A stretch of DNA of 24,718 nt from Caryophanales bacterium UBA6865 (GCA_002449265.1 DKCV01000023.1:1-24718), one strand, 5' to 3'; numbered from the stretch's first letter, positions 8,222 to 17,012 are shown. Numbers and translations: made by a program. The notes: generated from the letters alone by a model not told the origin.

Positions 8222-8981
8222 TACCCCATTTGTCTATTCCGACAAGCTCGAAAGTTTCGGGCTTGTCGATGGGCCTGGAGTAAGGAGCATCCTCTTTGTA
8301 AGCGGATGCCCTTTTCGCTGCTTATACTGCCATAATCCAGAGATGCAGTTGGCAACGTGCGGTCAAAAAGTCACCCCATTAGAAGCCTATCATGCCTTAA
8401 CCCGTTACAAACGGTATTGGGGCAAAAACGGTGGAGTCACGGTGTCAGGCGGAGAACCTCTTACCAATATCTCGTTCCTAATTGAATTAGGAAAACTATT
8501 AAAGCAAGATGGGATAGGTCTAGTCATTGATACGAGTTGCGCAACTTTCTCGCTAGACCCTTCTTATTTAGCGAAATTTGATGAATTGCTCACGTATTGT
8601 GATTTGTTCCTTCTTGATTTAAAAGGGCTTGATGATGATCTTCATCGTAAAATCACCGGTAAGAGCAATAAGAATGTCTTAGAGGCTTTTCATTACTTAG
8701 CGAAAAAGCATTTCCCGCTTTGGGTAAGATATGTATTAGTCCCTGGCTATACCGACGATGAAAGTCTATTGAAACGCAGTGGAGAATTCTTAAAATCTTT
8801 AGGAAACGTCGAACGTCTTGAGGTACTTCCTTATCACACATTGGCTATTCCTAAGTATGAAGAATTACACCGCGAATATTACTTAAAAGATGTTTATCCT
8901 CCTACGGAAAAAGAAATTGCTAGAGCCAATAAACTCATCGATAGCGATTACTTCCAAGACTACTTAAAACGTCAAGACTAG
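8187..8981 (+). CDS. pflA: Pyruvate formate-lyase activating enzyme (radical SAM)
   Basis: A 264-residue radical SAM enzyme that abstracts hydrogen from the glycine of PflB to create its radical. The iron-sulfur motif CX3CX2C is C41, C45 and C48 in SGCPFRCLYCHNPE, and GGVTVSGGEPL is the SAM-binding GGE region. FGLVDGPGVR at 24-33 is typical of PflA. The likely start is ATG 8187, inside the end of pflB, with AAGGA about 12 bases ahead; no later in-frame start precedes the conserved region. The 35-base overlap implies translational coupling. A terminator follows at once. Confidence 0.96.
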   Translation: MSSQELATTTSNTPFVYSDKLESFGLVDGPGVRSILFVSGCPFRCLYCHNPEMQLATCGQKVTPLEAYHALTRYKRYWGKNGGVTVSGGEPLTNISFLIELGKLLKQDGIGLVIDTSCATFSLDPSYLAKFDELLTYCDLFLLDLKGLDDDLHRKITGKSNKNVLEAFHYLAKKHFPLWVRYVLVPGYTDDESLLKRSGEFLKSLGNVERLEVLPYHTLAIPKYEELHREYYLKDVYPPTEKEIARANKLIDSDYFQDYLKRQD

Positions 8982-8984
8982 TGT

Positions 8985-9009
8985 AGCGCGATTCGTCGCG
9001 CTTTTCTTT
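8985..9009 (+). terminator. Intrinsic terminator of pflBA
   Basis: AGCGCG (8985-8990) and CGCGCT (8996-9001) form a GC-rich stem around ATTCG, followed by TTTTCTTT. It starts four bases after the pflA stop. Confidence 0.9.
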
Positions 9010-9126
9010 ATCCTTAAATTTAATTTATTTCGATTTTATCGAGATAATGCCTTGATACTTTTTCTCATTATCTTGCTTGCAAAAACTATTTTCTTCATGG
9101 TTTAGTGTCTATAGAAGGAAAAAACT

Positions 9127-10812
9127 ATGAAAAAGATATCGTTACCCTTTTTATTACCCTTATTGGCATTCGGTGCCATTTTGAGTTCTTGCTTTGGCAT
9201 CGAAAATGGAGATGACATTATTATCCTTTTCACCAATGACGTTCACTGCGCGATCGATCAATCTATCGGTTATAGCGGTTTACTCTCTTATAAAAAGAAA
9301 CGGCAGACTGAAACTCCTTATGTTGCGCTCGTTGATTGTGGCGATGCGATACAAGGGGACTATTTTGGAGCGATTTCAAAAGGAAAGTTCATCATTAATA
9401 TCATGAATGAAGCCGGATATGACGTTTCGATTCTAGGAAATCACGAATTTGATTACGGCTTAGATAATCTCAAAGAATTAATGGAAAAATCGAATTTCAC
9501 TTATCTATGCTCTAACGTGAAATATATTGGGACTAGTAATAATCCTCTTTATAAGTTAAAGGGTCATGAAGTAAAACAATACGGGAATAAGAAAGTGGGA
9601 TTTGTTGGAATTACCACACCTTTTTCTTTGACTGAATCCACCCCGCGATATTTCATGGATGAAAATGGTAATTTCGTTATCGATTTTTCCTCTTCCAGCA
9701 AAGAAATCTTCTATCAAACCATTCAAAACGCGGTAGAGGAGTGCTACAAAGAAGGAGCGAATTACGTTGTGGCTTTAGGACATTTAGGGCATAACGAAAG
9801 CGTCTCTCCTTTTAGTTCGGTCGATGTGATCAAAAATACAAAAGGAATCCATGCATTTCTAGATGGGCATGCCCACGCAACGATTCAGTCCCGTTACGTT
9901 AAAAACAAAGAGAATCAATTGGTGCCTTTGTCTTCTAGCGGCACAAAGCTTATGAATATTGGTGAACTTATCATCACTTCCAAAGGCAAAATCAAAACGG
10001 GGAATATCGACCATTACGAAGAAAAAGACGCAAAAATGGAGGGCTTTATCCATCGTATCAAAGCGGGATTTGAAAAAGAGATGAGTAAGGTAATCGCTAA
10101 ATCTAATGTCTCGCTAAGTTGCTTAAAGGATGAAACAAGGCAAGTGAGGAATCGTGAGACAACGATTGGCAATTTCTGTGCAGACGCCTATCGCTATATC
10201 TCTAAAGCGGATATTGCCTTTGTTAATGGGGGAGGAATACGCGCGGATATCCCTAAGGGCGATGTCACTTTTAAAGATATCATCAATGTTCATCCCTTTA
10301 TGAATTCCCTTTCGATGTGTCTAGCGAAAGGAAAGGATATCCTTGACGCTTTAGAGCTTTCCGTCATGCATACTTTAAACAAAACCAAAAACGAAAATGG
10401 CGATGCAATCGGGGAATTTGGCGGATTTTTACAAGTATCTGGCATAAAATTCGATGTCGATTTATCGATAGCTAGTTCCGTTAAGTTTGATGAAAAAGGC
10501 CTATTTAAAGAAGTGGCTGGCGCTAGAAGAGTCAATAACGTTAGGGTAATGAAAAACGGAAAAGAAGAAGAGATGGATATCAATAAAGAATACACGGTCG
10601 CTTCTAGCGACTATATCCTTTGCGATGGAGGCAATGGGTATTCCATGTTCATGAATAAGGAATTCAAGATCAAAAAGGGAATGGCTTCCTATCAATGCCT
10701 CATTGATTATCTAAAGGATGAACTAAAAGGAGATTTAAAGCGTTACGAGAATGTCGAAGATCGAATTCGTTTTCATTACCCTTCAATTGATTTGAAAACT
10801 TCGCCGAAATAA
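9127..10812 (+). CDS. 5'-nucleotidase/metallophosphatase lipoprotein
   Basis: A 561-residue surface lipoprotein of the UshA/CD73-like 5'-nucleotidase family, likely removing phosphate from external nucleotides or related phosphate esters for salvage. A lipobox LSSC puts the lipidated cysteine at C22. The calcineurin-like metal-binding motifs are all present: NDVH (D38, H40), CGDAIQG (D73), GNHEFDYG (N105, H106), GHLGH (H219) and DGHAH (H248, H250). The C-terminal 5'-nucleotidase domain has NGGGIRADIP and ASSDYILCDGGNGY, fitting nucleoside stacking and recognition. Length and domain order are normal. AGAAGGA lies seven bases before the start. It appears to be a single-gene unit between the pfl terminator and a noncoding gap. 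Substrate is inferred from family only. Confidence 0.93.
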   Translation: MKKISLPFLLPLLAFGAILSSCFGIENGDDIIILFTNDVHCAIDQSIGYSGLLSYKKKRQTETPYVALVDCGDAIQGDYFGAISKGKFIINIMNEAGYDVSILGNHEFDYGLDNLKELMEKSNFTYLCSNVKYIGTSNNPLYKLKGHEVKQYGNKKVGFVGITTPFSLTESTPRYFMDENGNFVIDFSSSSKEIFYQTIQNAVEECYKEGANYVVALGHLGHNESVSPFSSVDVIKNTKGIHAFLDGHAHATIQSRYVKNKENQLVPLSSSGTKLMNIGELIITSKGKIKTGNIDHYEEKDAKMEGFIHRIKAGFEKEMSKVIAKSNVSLSCLKDETRQVRNRETTIGNFCADAYRYISKADIAFVNGGGIRADIPKGDVTFKDIINVHPFMNSLSMCLAKGKDILDALELSVMHTLNKTKNENGDAIGEFGGFLQVSGIKFDVDLSIASSVKFDEKGLFKEVAGARRVNNVRVMKNGKEEEMDINKEYTVASSDYILCDGGNGYSMFMNKEFKIKKGMASYQCLIDYLKDELKGDLKRYENVEDRIRFHYPSIDLKTSPK

Positions 10813-11098
10813 GGGAAGTTCGCTTCGTTATGGATGATAGGGCTCACTAAAAAGCAATGAGAAGGCAAAACTTAGATAACGAACGGAAGTACATTTTTTG
10901 GTTTCGAGCGTTCTCGCTCTTCTTCCGGAGCTAAATTGCGACACGAATTGGTAAAATTCTTTTTGATCTGGAACTCTTAAAGTCATCTATAAAACCTCTT
11001 AATCGGCTTGCAGGAAAGTTAAAGAAATCGTGATTTTTATCGTGAAAGGGAACTCCCTATAGTCAGTATCGCTTGCTCGGGTGTAAACTTTAAAAGTT
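10813..11098. other. Noncoding gap with nested stem-loops
   Basis: No convincing gene is seen. On the plus strand CGGAAG (10884-10889) pairs with CTTCCG (10922-10927), enclosing a hairpin GAGCG/CGCTC (10906-10919); it may terminate the nucleotidase transcript. TTCGTTAT (about 10823-10830) and ATAACGAA (about 10876-10883) can also pair. On the minus strand 10828-10986 holds a 52-codon ORF with a fair GAGG site, but its protein resembles nothing I know and its second half looks random. Confidence 0.4.
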
Positions 11099-12034
11099 AT
11101 GAAACGGTTACTGAACAAAAAATGGTGTGGGATAAGAATATCTTATTTTCTTATCATTCTTCTATTAGCACTCATTGGCATTATCGTCGGAAGTTTTTAC
11201 GACCAAGATATCTCTAAAGCACTTTACGATAAAAATAGTGGCTTTGGGCAATTCTATGAGACATTCGGCACGGGACTAGGCTATATGATGATCCCTGCTT
11301 CTACCATGATGCTATTTTTAGCGTTATATCAGAACAAAAATAAGTGGCTAAGAATCTTAGTCTATTGTTTATTTTTTGTTTCACTTCTCGCTAGCACTTA
11401 TATTTATGGGCATTCTCTTTGCCCCAATCAAGAATACGGTTTAACGACGGATACTTTTTCTGCCTATACGTTTTCCTTTTTCCTCATGGCGTTATCTTCT
11501 TTATTAACGTTTTTGTTCGTTGATAAAAAAGATAAACGTGGACTTCTTATTGTTGGCTCTATCGTGCTGCTTTCGATGATCATTCAGCTTGCGCTTATTA
11601 ATTTTTTATTAAAATACATCGCGATGAGACCCCGTTACCGCTTCTTAATGGGAGATGGAAACTCTGAAGCCTTAGAAGGGGTTAATGAAACCTTCCACGC
11701 GTGGTGGGAAATGAAACCCTTTAGCCATACGAGTGGCGATTATTATAAATCTTGGCCAAGCGGACATACTTCTACGGCTGCGATCGCTTTAACTTTAGGC
11801 CTATTCCCGCAAGTTGCTGAAAAGAAATACAAATACGAAGAACTGATTTTCTTTGTCGTTGGCTTTTTCCATTTGCTTCTCACTGCTTTCGCTAGAATCG
11901 TCGCGGGTGCGCATTTCTTAACTGATGTTTCTTTTGCTACCTTCTTTAGCGTTTTAGGAATTCTTCTTTCCTTATATTTAGTGGACTTAACGAGCCGAAA
12001 ATTTCCTGCTGAGCATTTAGAAAACGCAAAATAA
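11099..12034 (+). CDS. PAP2-superfamily membrane phosphatase
   Basis: A 311-residue polytopic membrane protein with the full phosphatidic acid phosphatase type 2 signature: KYIAMRPRYRF (K172, R177), SWPSGHTS (S221, H223) and ARIVAGAHFLTDV (R266, H272, D276). About six hydrophobic segments surround it. Family members remove phosphate from lipid phosphates such as undecaprenyl pyrophosphate or phosphatidic acid at the outer membrane face. The exact substrate is unknown. No clear Shine-Dalgarno sequence precedes ATG 11099. It starts the run that continues with manA 11 bases after its stop, so the two are probably cotranscribed. A long loop (about 182-215) between the first two motifs is larger than in minimal PAP2 enzymes. 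Confidence 0.9.
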   Translation: MKRLLNKKWCGIRISYFLIILLLALIGIIVGSFYDQDISKALYDKNSGFGQFYETFGTGLGYMMIPASTMMLFLALYQNKNKWLRILVYCLFFVSLLASTYIYGHSLCPNQEYGLTTDTFSAYTFSFFLMALSSLLTFLFVDKKDKRGLLIVGSIVLLSMIIQLALINFLLKYIAMRPRYRFLMGDGNSEALEGVNETFHAWWEMKPFSHTSGDYYKSWPSGHTSTAAIALTLGLFPQVAEKKYKYEELIFFVVGFFHLLLTAFARIVAGAHFLTDVSFATFFSVLGILLSLYLVDLTSRKFPAEHLENAK

Positions 12035-12045
12035 GGGGGCTAAAG

Positions 12046-12966
12046 ATGGAAATCGTTAAACTCAAGCCTGCCACAAAAGATTACATTTGGGGTGGGAATA
12101 ACTTACGCAAGTGGGGCAAAGAAGGAGATGGATCTTCGATTGCAGAATGCTGGGAACTTTCTTTTAATGACGCTGGACCTTCTATTATCGCTAGTGGCGT
12201 AAACAAAGGAAAGCGATTAAAAGACGTCGCTACTAAAGATGATATCGGCATCGCTAGTGCTTCGTTTTCTTTTTTTCCGGTTCTCGTTAAGCTCATCGAT
12301 AGCGAGACTGATTTAAGCGTACAAGTTCATCCAAGCGATGATTATGCTCTTCAAAACGAGAATCAATTCGGCAAAACCGAGATGTGGCATATTCTTGATG
12401 CAAAAGAAGGGTCTGGGATTTATTTAGGATTTAAGAAAGACACGAATTCTAGCGAAGTAAGAAAAGCCGTGAATGATCATTCTATCCTTTCCTTACTCAA
12501 TTTCATGCAAATTCATAAAGGCGAGACTTATTTCATCCCTAGCGGAACGGTTCACGCGATTGGAGGAGGAGTAACTCTCATTGAGATTCAGCAAAATAGC
12601 ACCCTTACTTATCGTCTTTATGATTATGGAAGAATCGGAAAAGACGGCAAATCACGTGAACTTCATCTCGAAAAAGCCTTAAAAGTGATTGATTATGAAG
12701 CTTTTAAACCCGTTACTTTCTCTAATGACATATTAGGAGAATGTCCTTATTTTGTGACTAAAGAGAGAATGATTTTCTCTAATGACTTATCCGCGAGCAA
12801 GGAATCCTTCCTTTCTTTTACGGTGATTGAAGGGAATGGGAAATTCGCGGATATCCCATTTTCGAAAGGCGATACGTTTTTTATTCCCGCTTCTAAATGT
12901 GGACACTTTGAAGGAGAAGCAAAAATCGTGACCGTTGAAGTTCCTTATGATCGCGCTAGGAATTGA
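12046..12966 (+). CDS. manA: Mannose-6-phosphate isomerase, class I
   Basis: A 306-residue zinc enzyme interconverting mannose 6-phosphate and fructose 6-phosphate in the cytoplasm. The metal ligands are visible: Q93 and H95 in SVQVHPSD, E112 in GKTEMWHI and H170 in PSGTVHAIGGG. The N-terminal DYIWGGNNL and the IQQNSTLTYRLYDYGR region are typical of the short Bacillus-type ManA. AAGGGGG lies ahead of ATG 12046. It follows the PAP2 gene by 11 bases and its end overlaps the sugar kinase by 20 bases. The context suggests it feeds mannose from external glycans into glycolysis, or supplies mannose phosphates for the mutase nearby. Confidence 0.95.
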   Translation: MEIVKLKPATKDYIWGGNNLRKWGKEGDGSSIAECWELSFNDAGPSIIASGVNKGKRLKDVATKDDIGIASASFSFFPVLVKLIDSETDLSVQVHPSDDYALQNENQFGKTEMWHILDAKEGSGIYLGFKKDTNSSEVRKAVNDHSILSLLNFMQIHKGETYFIPSGTVHAIGGGVTLIEIQQNSTLTYRLYDYGRIGKDGKSRELHLEKALKVIDYEAFKPVTFSNDILGECPYFVTKERMIFSNDLSASKESFLSFTVIEGNGKFADIPFSKGDTFFIPASKCGHFEGEAKIVTVEVPYDRARN

Positions 12967-13894
12967 TATTGGTGGGAGCTCCATTAAGGGGGCTATCGTT
13001 AACTCTAGTGGAAAGAAAAGCGAAGCGTTTATCGCACCGATTCTTGCGAGCGGATCTAGTACTATTCTTAGCTTAATCCCCATTTTAAATAGGCTCATTC
13101 TTACCGCTAAAAAGCTAGATGAATTCGCTGGCGTGGGAATTGGGGTGCCTGGGACGATTTCCCGCGATGATGGGATTTGCATCTATAGCAATAATTTGAA
13201 GTGGAAAAATTTAGCGATTGTTTCTTTGCTTAAGAGAGAAATCCACGAAAAAATCGTGATTGAAAATGACGCGAATGCCGCCGCTTTAGGCGAAGCTAAG
13301 TTCGGTAAAGGAAAAGAATTTGATAATTTCATCATTTTGACCCTAGGCACTGGCATTGGTAGTGGCGTTATTTTGAAGAGAAAACTCTTTAAAGGCGGTG
13401 ATAATTTAGGCGTAGAGCTAGGCCATATCATCATTAAGAATAATGGCAAAAAATGCACTTGTGGGAATAAAGGCTGCTTAGAAGCGTATGTGGGTGGATA
13501 TTCACTTATTAACGAAATAAAACGTGTCTTACGTTTTCATTCAGAATCTAAGATGTGGGAAGGGATTCAAGGCGATTTAAGCTTAGTCACTCCTAAATTG
13601 GTGTTCACTTACGCTAAAATTGGCGACGAATGCGCGAAACAAATCCTTACCCGTTATATTTCTTATCTTGGGGATGGAATTATTTCTATCATTTCTTCTT
13701 TTCGTCCTGAAGCGATTATTTTTGCCGGTGGCATAGCGAAAGAAAACGAATATCTTTTAGGCTTGCTAATGAGGGATTTAACGCGAAAACATTATGGATT
13801 TGCTGGCGATATTCTCCCTAAACCTAAGATTCTTATCTCTTCCTTTCTCAATGAGTTAGGGATATATGGAGCGGCATCTTTAGTTTTAGGATAG
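12947..13894 (+). CDS. ROK-family sugar kinase (glucokinase-like)
   Basis: A 315-residue ROK-family kinase, most likely phosphorylating glucose or another hexose with ATP. The N-terminal phosphate-binding motif is GIDIGGSSIKG (5-15), the catalytic base D108 lies in ENDANAAALGEAKFG, and the second ATP motif is LGTGIGSGVI. The ROK zinc motif is complete: H160 in ELGHI and C170, C172, C177 in CTCGNKGCLEA. There is no N-terminal helix-turn-helix, so it is an enzyme rather than a NagC/Mlc-type repressor. Start: ATG 12947 lies in the end of manA and lacks a clear Shine-Dalgarno, so it is probably coupled; a TTG at 12935 is in frame. Specificity between glucose, mannose and other hexoses cannot be told. 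Confidence 0.92.
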   Translation: MIALGIDIGGSSIKGAIVNSSGKKSEAFIAPILASGSSTILSLIPILNRLILTAKKLDEFAGVGIGVPGTISRDDGICIYSNNLKWKNLAIVSLLKREIHEKIVIENDANAAALGEAKFGKGKEFDNFIILTLGTGIGSGVILKRKLFKGGDNLGVELGHIIIKNNGKKCTCGNKGCLEAYVGGYSLINEIKRVLRFHSESKMWEGIQGDLSLVTPKLVFTYAKIGDECAKQILTRYISYLGDGIISIISSFRPEAIIFAGGIAKENEYLLGLLMRDLTRKHYGFAGDILPKPKILISSFLNELGIYGAASLVLG

Positions 13895-13996
13895 AGAAAA
13901 TTAATGAAAAAAGTGATTTCTACAAACAAATAAGAATTATTCATTCTTATGATTTCGTAATATGATTAGTTGTAATTAATACGTGGAGGAAAATAT

Positions 13997-15676
13997 ATGC
14001 ACGATTATGAGCGTTGGCTAGCTAACGTAAAAGACGAATCGCTTTTGCGTGAGCTCAAAGCGATGAATGATGAACAAAAAGAAGCTGCGTTTTATAAAGA
14101 CTTAGAATTTGGAACCGGTGGCTTAAGAGGGTTACTTGGCGCAGGAAGCGCTTGCTTAAATATCTACACCGTTGGTAAGGTGAGCCAAGGGATTGCCCAA
14201 TACGCAAAAAAGCATTATGGAGAAGGGGCAAGTGTTGCGATTTCTTATGATTCTCGTATCAATAGCACCTTGTTTGCTCATTACGCCGCCGGAGTATACG
14301 CTGCCAATGGCTTAAAGGTTTATATCTATCCAACCTTAGAACCTACGCCATTACTTTCTTATGCCGTGAGATATCTCCATACTTCCATCGGCGTTATGGT
14401 CACCGCTAGCCATAACCCAAAGCAATACAATGGCTATAAAGTCTATAACGATGAAGGCTGCCAAATTACCTTAGAAGCCGCCAATGAAATGGTGGGGATC
14501 ATTGAATCCTTAGATATCTTTAATGACGTGAAGACGATGGATTTCGAAGATGGACTCCATAATGGCATGATTGAATTCATTAAGCCAGATTGCCTTAATT
14601 CGTTTTTAGATTACATCAAGACGAAAGAAATTCCCGAAATCAAAGACAGAGATTTAAAGATTATCTATTCTCCATTAAACGGGACGGGTCTAGTTCCAGT
14701 GACTCGCGCTTTGGATAACGCCGGATTCAAAAACGTGGATGTTGTTCCTGAGCAACGCAATCCTGATGGCAATTTCACCACATGTCCAAAACCAAACCCA
14801 GAATTAAAAGAGGCCTTGGCCTTAGGAATCAAGCTTTTTGAGAAAGAAAACGCCGATTTGCTCCTTGTGACCGATCCAGATTGCGACCGGGTTGGAACTG
14901 CCGTCAAATACAAAGGCGAGATTCGCTTAATCAACGGCAATGAAATGGGAATTCTCCTTTATGATTTCTTGCTCCATCATAAAAAAGCCGTTCCAGGAAG
15001 CGTTGTTGTCAAAACAATCGTCACTAGCGATATGATTCTCCCTATCGCTAAAGATGCTGGTATGGAAGTCCGCCAAGTGCTTACTGGCTTCAAGTTCATC
15101 GGTGAACAAATTGGTAACCTTGAAAAAGAAGGCCATGCCGATTGCTATTTCTTTGGCTTTGAAGAAAGCTATGGCTATTTAAGCGGAACGAAAGTTCGCG
15201 ATAAAGATGCGGTTGACGCGTCTTTGCTCATCGCTTTTATGATGCAAGACTTTAAGAGCCGTCATATGAGTCCACTTGACCGTCTTAACGAACTATACGA
15301 AAAATTCGGTTATGTGAAGACTGGTCTAGATAATTTTGAATTCCCTGGACCAAAAGGGTCTCTCTTAATGAAACACATCATGGAAGAGTGGCATAAATAC
15401 GCGGATTCTTCTAAAGACGAATACCTATTCGTGAACGATTACCTTTCCCAAGTATCGTATGAAGAAGGCGAAAAGAAAAAAATCAATCTTCCTAGTAGCG
15501 ACGTTTTGAAGTTTGGCTTAAAAAATGGTAGCACCTTCACCATTCGCCCAAGCGGCACTGAGCCAAAAATCAAAATCTATTATTACGTTACTTCTAAGAA
15601 AGAAGAAGCGCTTGCTGAAGAATTCTTAAGTCTACAAAACAAGGTTCGCGCTTTGTTCAAGAAGTTCGAAAACTAA
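13997..15676 (+). CDS. Phosphoglucomutase/phosphomannomutase
   Basis: A 559-residue alpha-D-phosphohexomutase of the PgcA-like group, converting glucose 1-phosphate to glucose 6-phosphate or the mannose equivalents. The phosphoserine is S138 in TASHNP, the magnesium loop is TDPDCDRVG (D293, D295, D297), the sugar loop is FGFEESYGYLSG and the phosphate loop near the C-terminus is RPSGTEPKIK. All four domains are present and the length is normal. GGAGG lies eight bases before ATG 13997. A 102-base gap separates it from the sugar kinase, so it may have its own promoter. A terminator follows. It links hexose phosphates with cell-wall or exopolysaccharide sugar synthesis. Confidence 0.94.
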   Translation: MHDYERWLANVKDESLLRELKAMNDEQKEAAFYKDLEFGTGGLRGLLGAGSACLNIYTVGKVSQGIAQYAKKHYGEGASVAISYDSRINSTLFAHYAAGVYAANGLKVYIYPTLEPTPLLSYAVRYLHTSIGVMVTASHNPKQYNGYKVYNDEGCQITLEAANEMVGIIESLDIFNDVKTMDFEDGLHNGMIEFIKPDCLNSFLDYIKTKEIPEIKDRDLKIIYSPLNGTGLVPVTRALDNAGFKNVDVVPEQRNPDGNFTTCPKPNPELKEALALGIKLFEKENADLLLVTDPDCDRVGTAVKYKGEIRLINGNEMGILLYDFLLHHKKAVPGSVVVKTIVTSDMILPIAKDAGMEVRQVLTGFKFIGEQIGNLEKEGHADCYFFGFEESYGYLSGTKVRDKDAVDASLLIAFMMQDFKSRHMSPLDRLNELYEKFGYVKTGLDNFEFPGPKGSLLMKHIMEEWHKYADSSKDEYLFVNDYLSQVSYEEGEKKKINLPSSDVLKFGLKNGSTFTIRPSGTEPKIKIYYYVTSKKEEALAEEFLSLQNKVRALFKKFEN

Positions 15677-15701
15677 TATCACTTGATAATGCGAAAAAAC
15701 A

Positions 15702-15731
15702 AGGGTCATCAGAATTCGATGGCTCTTTTTG
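15702..15731 (+). terminator. Intrinsic terminator after the phosphohexomutase
   Basis: AGGGTCATC (15702-15710) pairs with GATGGCTCT (15718-15726), seven Watson-Crick pairs and two G-U, followed by TTTT. An A-run before the stem means it could also work on the other strand. Confidence 0.85.
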
Positions 15732-15919
15732 CTTAATCATCATTTTTTGCCCTAGAAAAAGAGCATCGCTAGAATGAAGAACTTCCAATGCCTCTAATAG
15801 TGACTACAATATTAGCCTAATCGATAGGACATAAAACAATAATTAGTCGATAGAAAATTAATTTGGTAAAAACGACGATTTTTTGTCTATAGATAAGTAG
15901 GAGGAATAAAAGCGAAATT

Positions 15920-16066
15920 ATGAACCTATGGACTATCTTTCTATCGAGCCATTTTACGATTGCTCTTATTGTGGCGGTTACGATTTTACTCGCGGTTATC
16001 ATTTATTTGCTTTTTGAAGTGAAAAAGTTAACCAACAAAGAAAAAGACAATTCGGATAACGAATAA
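15920..16066 (+). CDS. Small single-pass membrane protein, 48 residues
   Basis: ATG 15920 opens a 48-residue protein with one strong hydrophobic segment (about residues 12-32, TIALIVAVTILLAVIIYLLF) and a charged tail rich in K, E, D and N, ending TAA with a second in-frame-independent stop just after. A strong TAGGAGGA lies at 15897-15904, farther than usual (about 15 bases) from the ATG. The distance and small size lower certainty. I do not recognise the family; the layout suits a small regulatory or scaffold membrane peptide. It precedes another membrane protein by 116 bases on the same strand with no clear terminator between them. Confidence 0.55.
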   Translation: MNLWTIFLSSHFTIALIVAVTILLAVIIYLLFEVKKLTNKEKDNSDNE

Positions 16067-16182
16067 TAGTTAGAGGCGATTTTAGACTTGTCATAATTTT
16101 CCTTTTTAAAACAATTCACTCAAAATAAGCGCAACAAAAGAGAAAAACCGCTATAGAATATGGAGTGAAAGGAGAAGTAAGT

Positions 16183-16653
16183 ATGGCTAAAATTTCAAAG
16201 AGTCAATCCGCGATGGTTTATGCAATTTTGATGATTGTGTTTGGTATCGCTTTTGTTGTGGGAGGAGCAGGAACCGCCAATTGGTTAATGGGCGCGATTG
16301 TGACAATCATTGGCGTGCTTGTCATTATTTCTGGCATCCTTAGCCTCACGACATTTCAACCTCTTGTTGGCGTAGTCGAAATCACGATTGGTGTAGTGCT
16401 TATCGTTTTCGCTTGGACAATCGCTTGGATTGCCTTCATTATTCTAGGAGCTGCATTATTAGCGTATGGCATCTTCGGACTTCTTAAGCATTCCGGACTA
16501 CTATTCGCCAATATCATCGCTTTGCTCATTGGAGTGCTTGTGATCTGCATGGCGTTTGGAGTTCAAGGCGCTTGGGAATTCATTAACATTTTCTATTACA
16601 TCGTTGGCGCTCTTATGATTGTCGACGGCGTGCTCATGCTCGTAAGAAAATAA
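16183..16653 (+). CDS. Polytopic membrane protein, DUF308/HdeD-like
   Basis: A 156-residue protein made almost entirely of about six hydrophobic helices separated by short glycine-rich turns (FGIAFVVGGAG, IIGVLVIISGIL, ILGAALLAYGIFGLL, IVGALMIVDGVLMLV). This repeating layout resembles the HdeD/DUF308 family, whose role is poorly known (acid-stress protection in enterobacteria). The start at ATG 16183 follows AAAGGAG; a GTG at 16165 is in frame but would overlap that ribosome site. A terminator follows. Function should be regarded as unknown. Confidence 0.75.
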   Translation: MAKISKSQSAMVYAILMIVFGIAFVVGGAGTANWLMGAIVTIIGVLVIISGILSLTTFQPLVGVVEITIGVVLIVFAWTIAWIAFIILGAALLAYGIFGLLKHSGLLFANIIALLIGVLVICMAFGVQGAWEFINIFYYIVGALMIVDGVLMLVRK

Positions 16654-16672
16654 CTGAATCGTTTACTAGAAA

Positions 16673-16706
16673 GTCCTCACTTCATCGTGGGGATTTTTCT
16701 TTTTTC
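16673..16706 (+). terminator. Intrinsic terminator after the DUF308-like gene
   Basis: TCCTCAC (16674-16680) pairs with GTGGGGA (16687-16693) with one G-U, followed by TTTTTCTTTTTT. Confidence 0.88.
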
Positions 16707-17012
16707 GATGGGTATAGCGTTTTAGTGATTCGATTATGCTGAATAGTGGATATAACTACCGATTAATTTACGATTAGGAAAAATAAGAAAATACTTCTAT
16801 TTTTCAATCTTCAGAAACAAGCGAATGCGAATTAATTCAAAAAGATTAGGAACAAGCCTATTTTTTTGCACAAACCTAAAAATAAATTATACGAAAATAC
16901 GATTTATTAAATGCAATGTTTTTTAAGGGATATTGCAATTCAATTGCTTTTCGTCATTTTTATAATAAAGTAAATATGATGCGCATGTAAGCGCTTTTGA
17001 GGAGTGACAATT
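16707..17012 (+). other. AT-rich upstream region of the surface operon
   Basis: About 300 bases without a gene. It is strongly AT-rich. A possible promoter is TCGTCA (16951-16956) and TATGAT (16975-16980) with 18 bases between. A short TAGG/CCTA stem before seven T near 16845-16868 is a weak terminator candidate. The main recognisable element is the operator at 16986-16999. Confidence 0.4.
16986..16999 (+). promoter_or_regulatory. LacI/CcpA-type operator of the surface operon
   Basis: TGTAAGCGCTTTTG shares 13 of 14 bases with the pflB site. It lies just after the possible -10 box and directly before the GAGGAG ribosome site, so a bound protein would block initiation or elongation. That position predicts repression. 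Confidence 0.6.

Noticed and set aside
10828..10986. Minus-strand ORF of 52 codons with a GAGG site
   Set aside because: The protein resembles no family I know, the second half looks random and contains the reverse of a plus-strand stem-loop; kept only as a note in the gap entry.
12947..13894. ROK protein as a transcriptional repressor of the sugar genes
   Set aside because: It lacks any N-terminal helix-turn-helix; the protein begins at the kinase ATP-binding motif.
16121..16135. A further operator-like AATAAGCGCAAC before the DUF308-like gene
   Set aside because: Only the AAGCGC core matches; flanking bases do not fit the other four sites.
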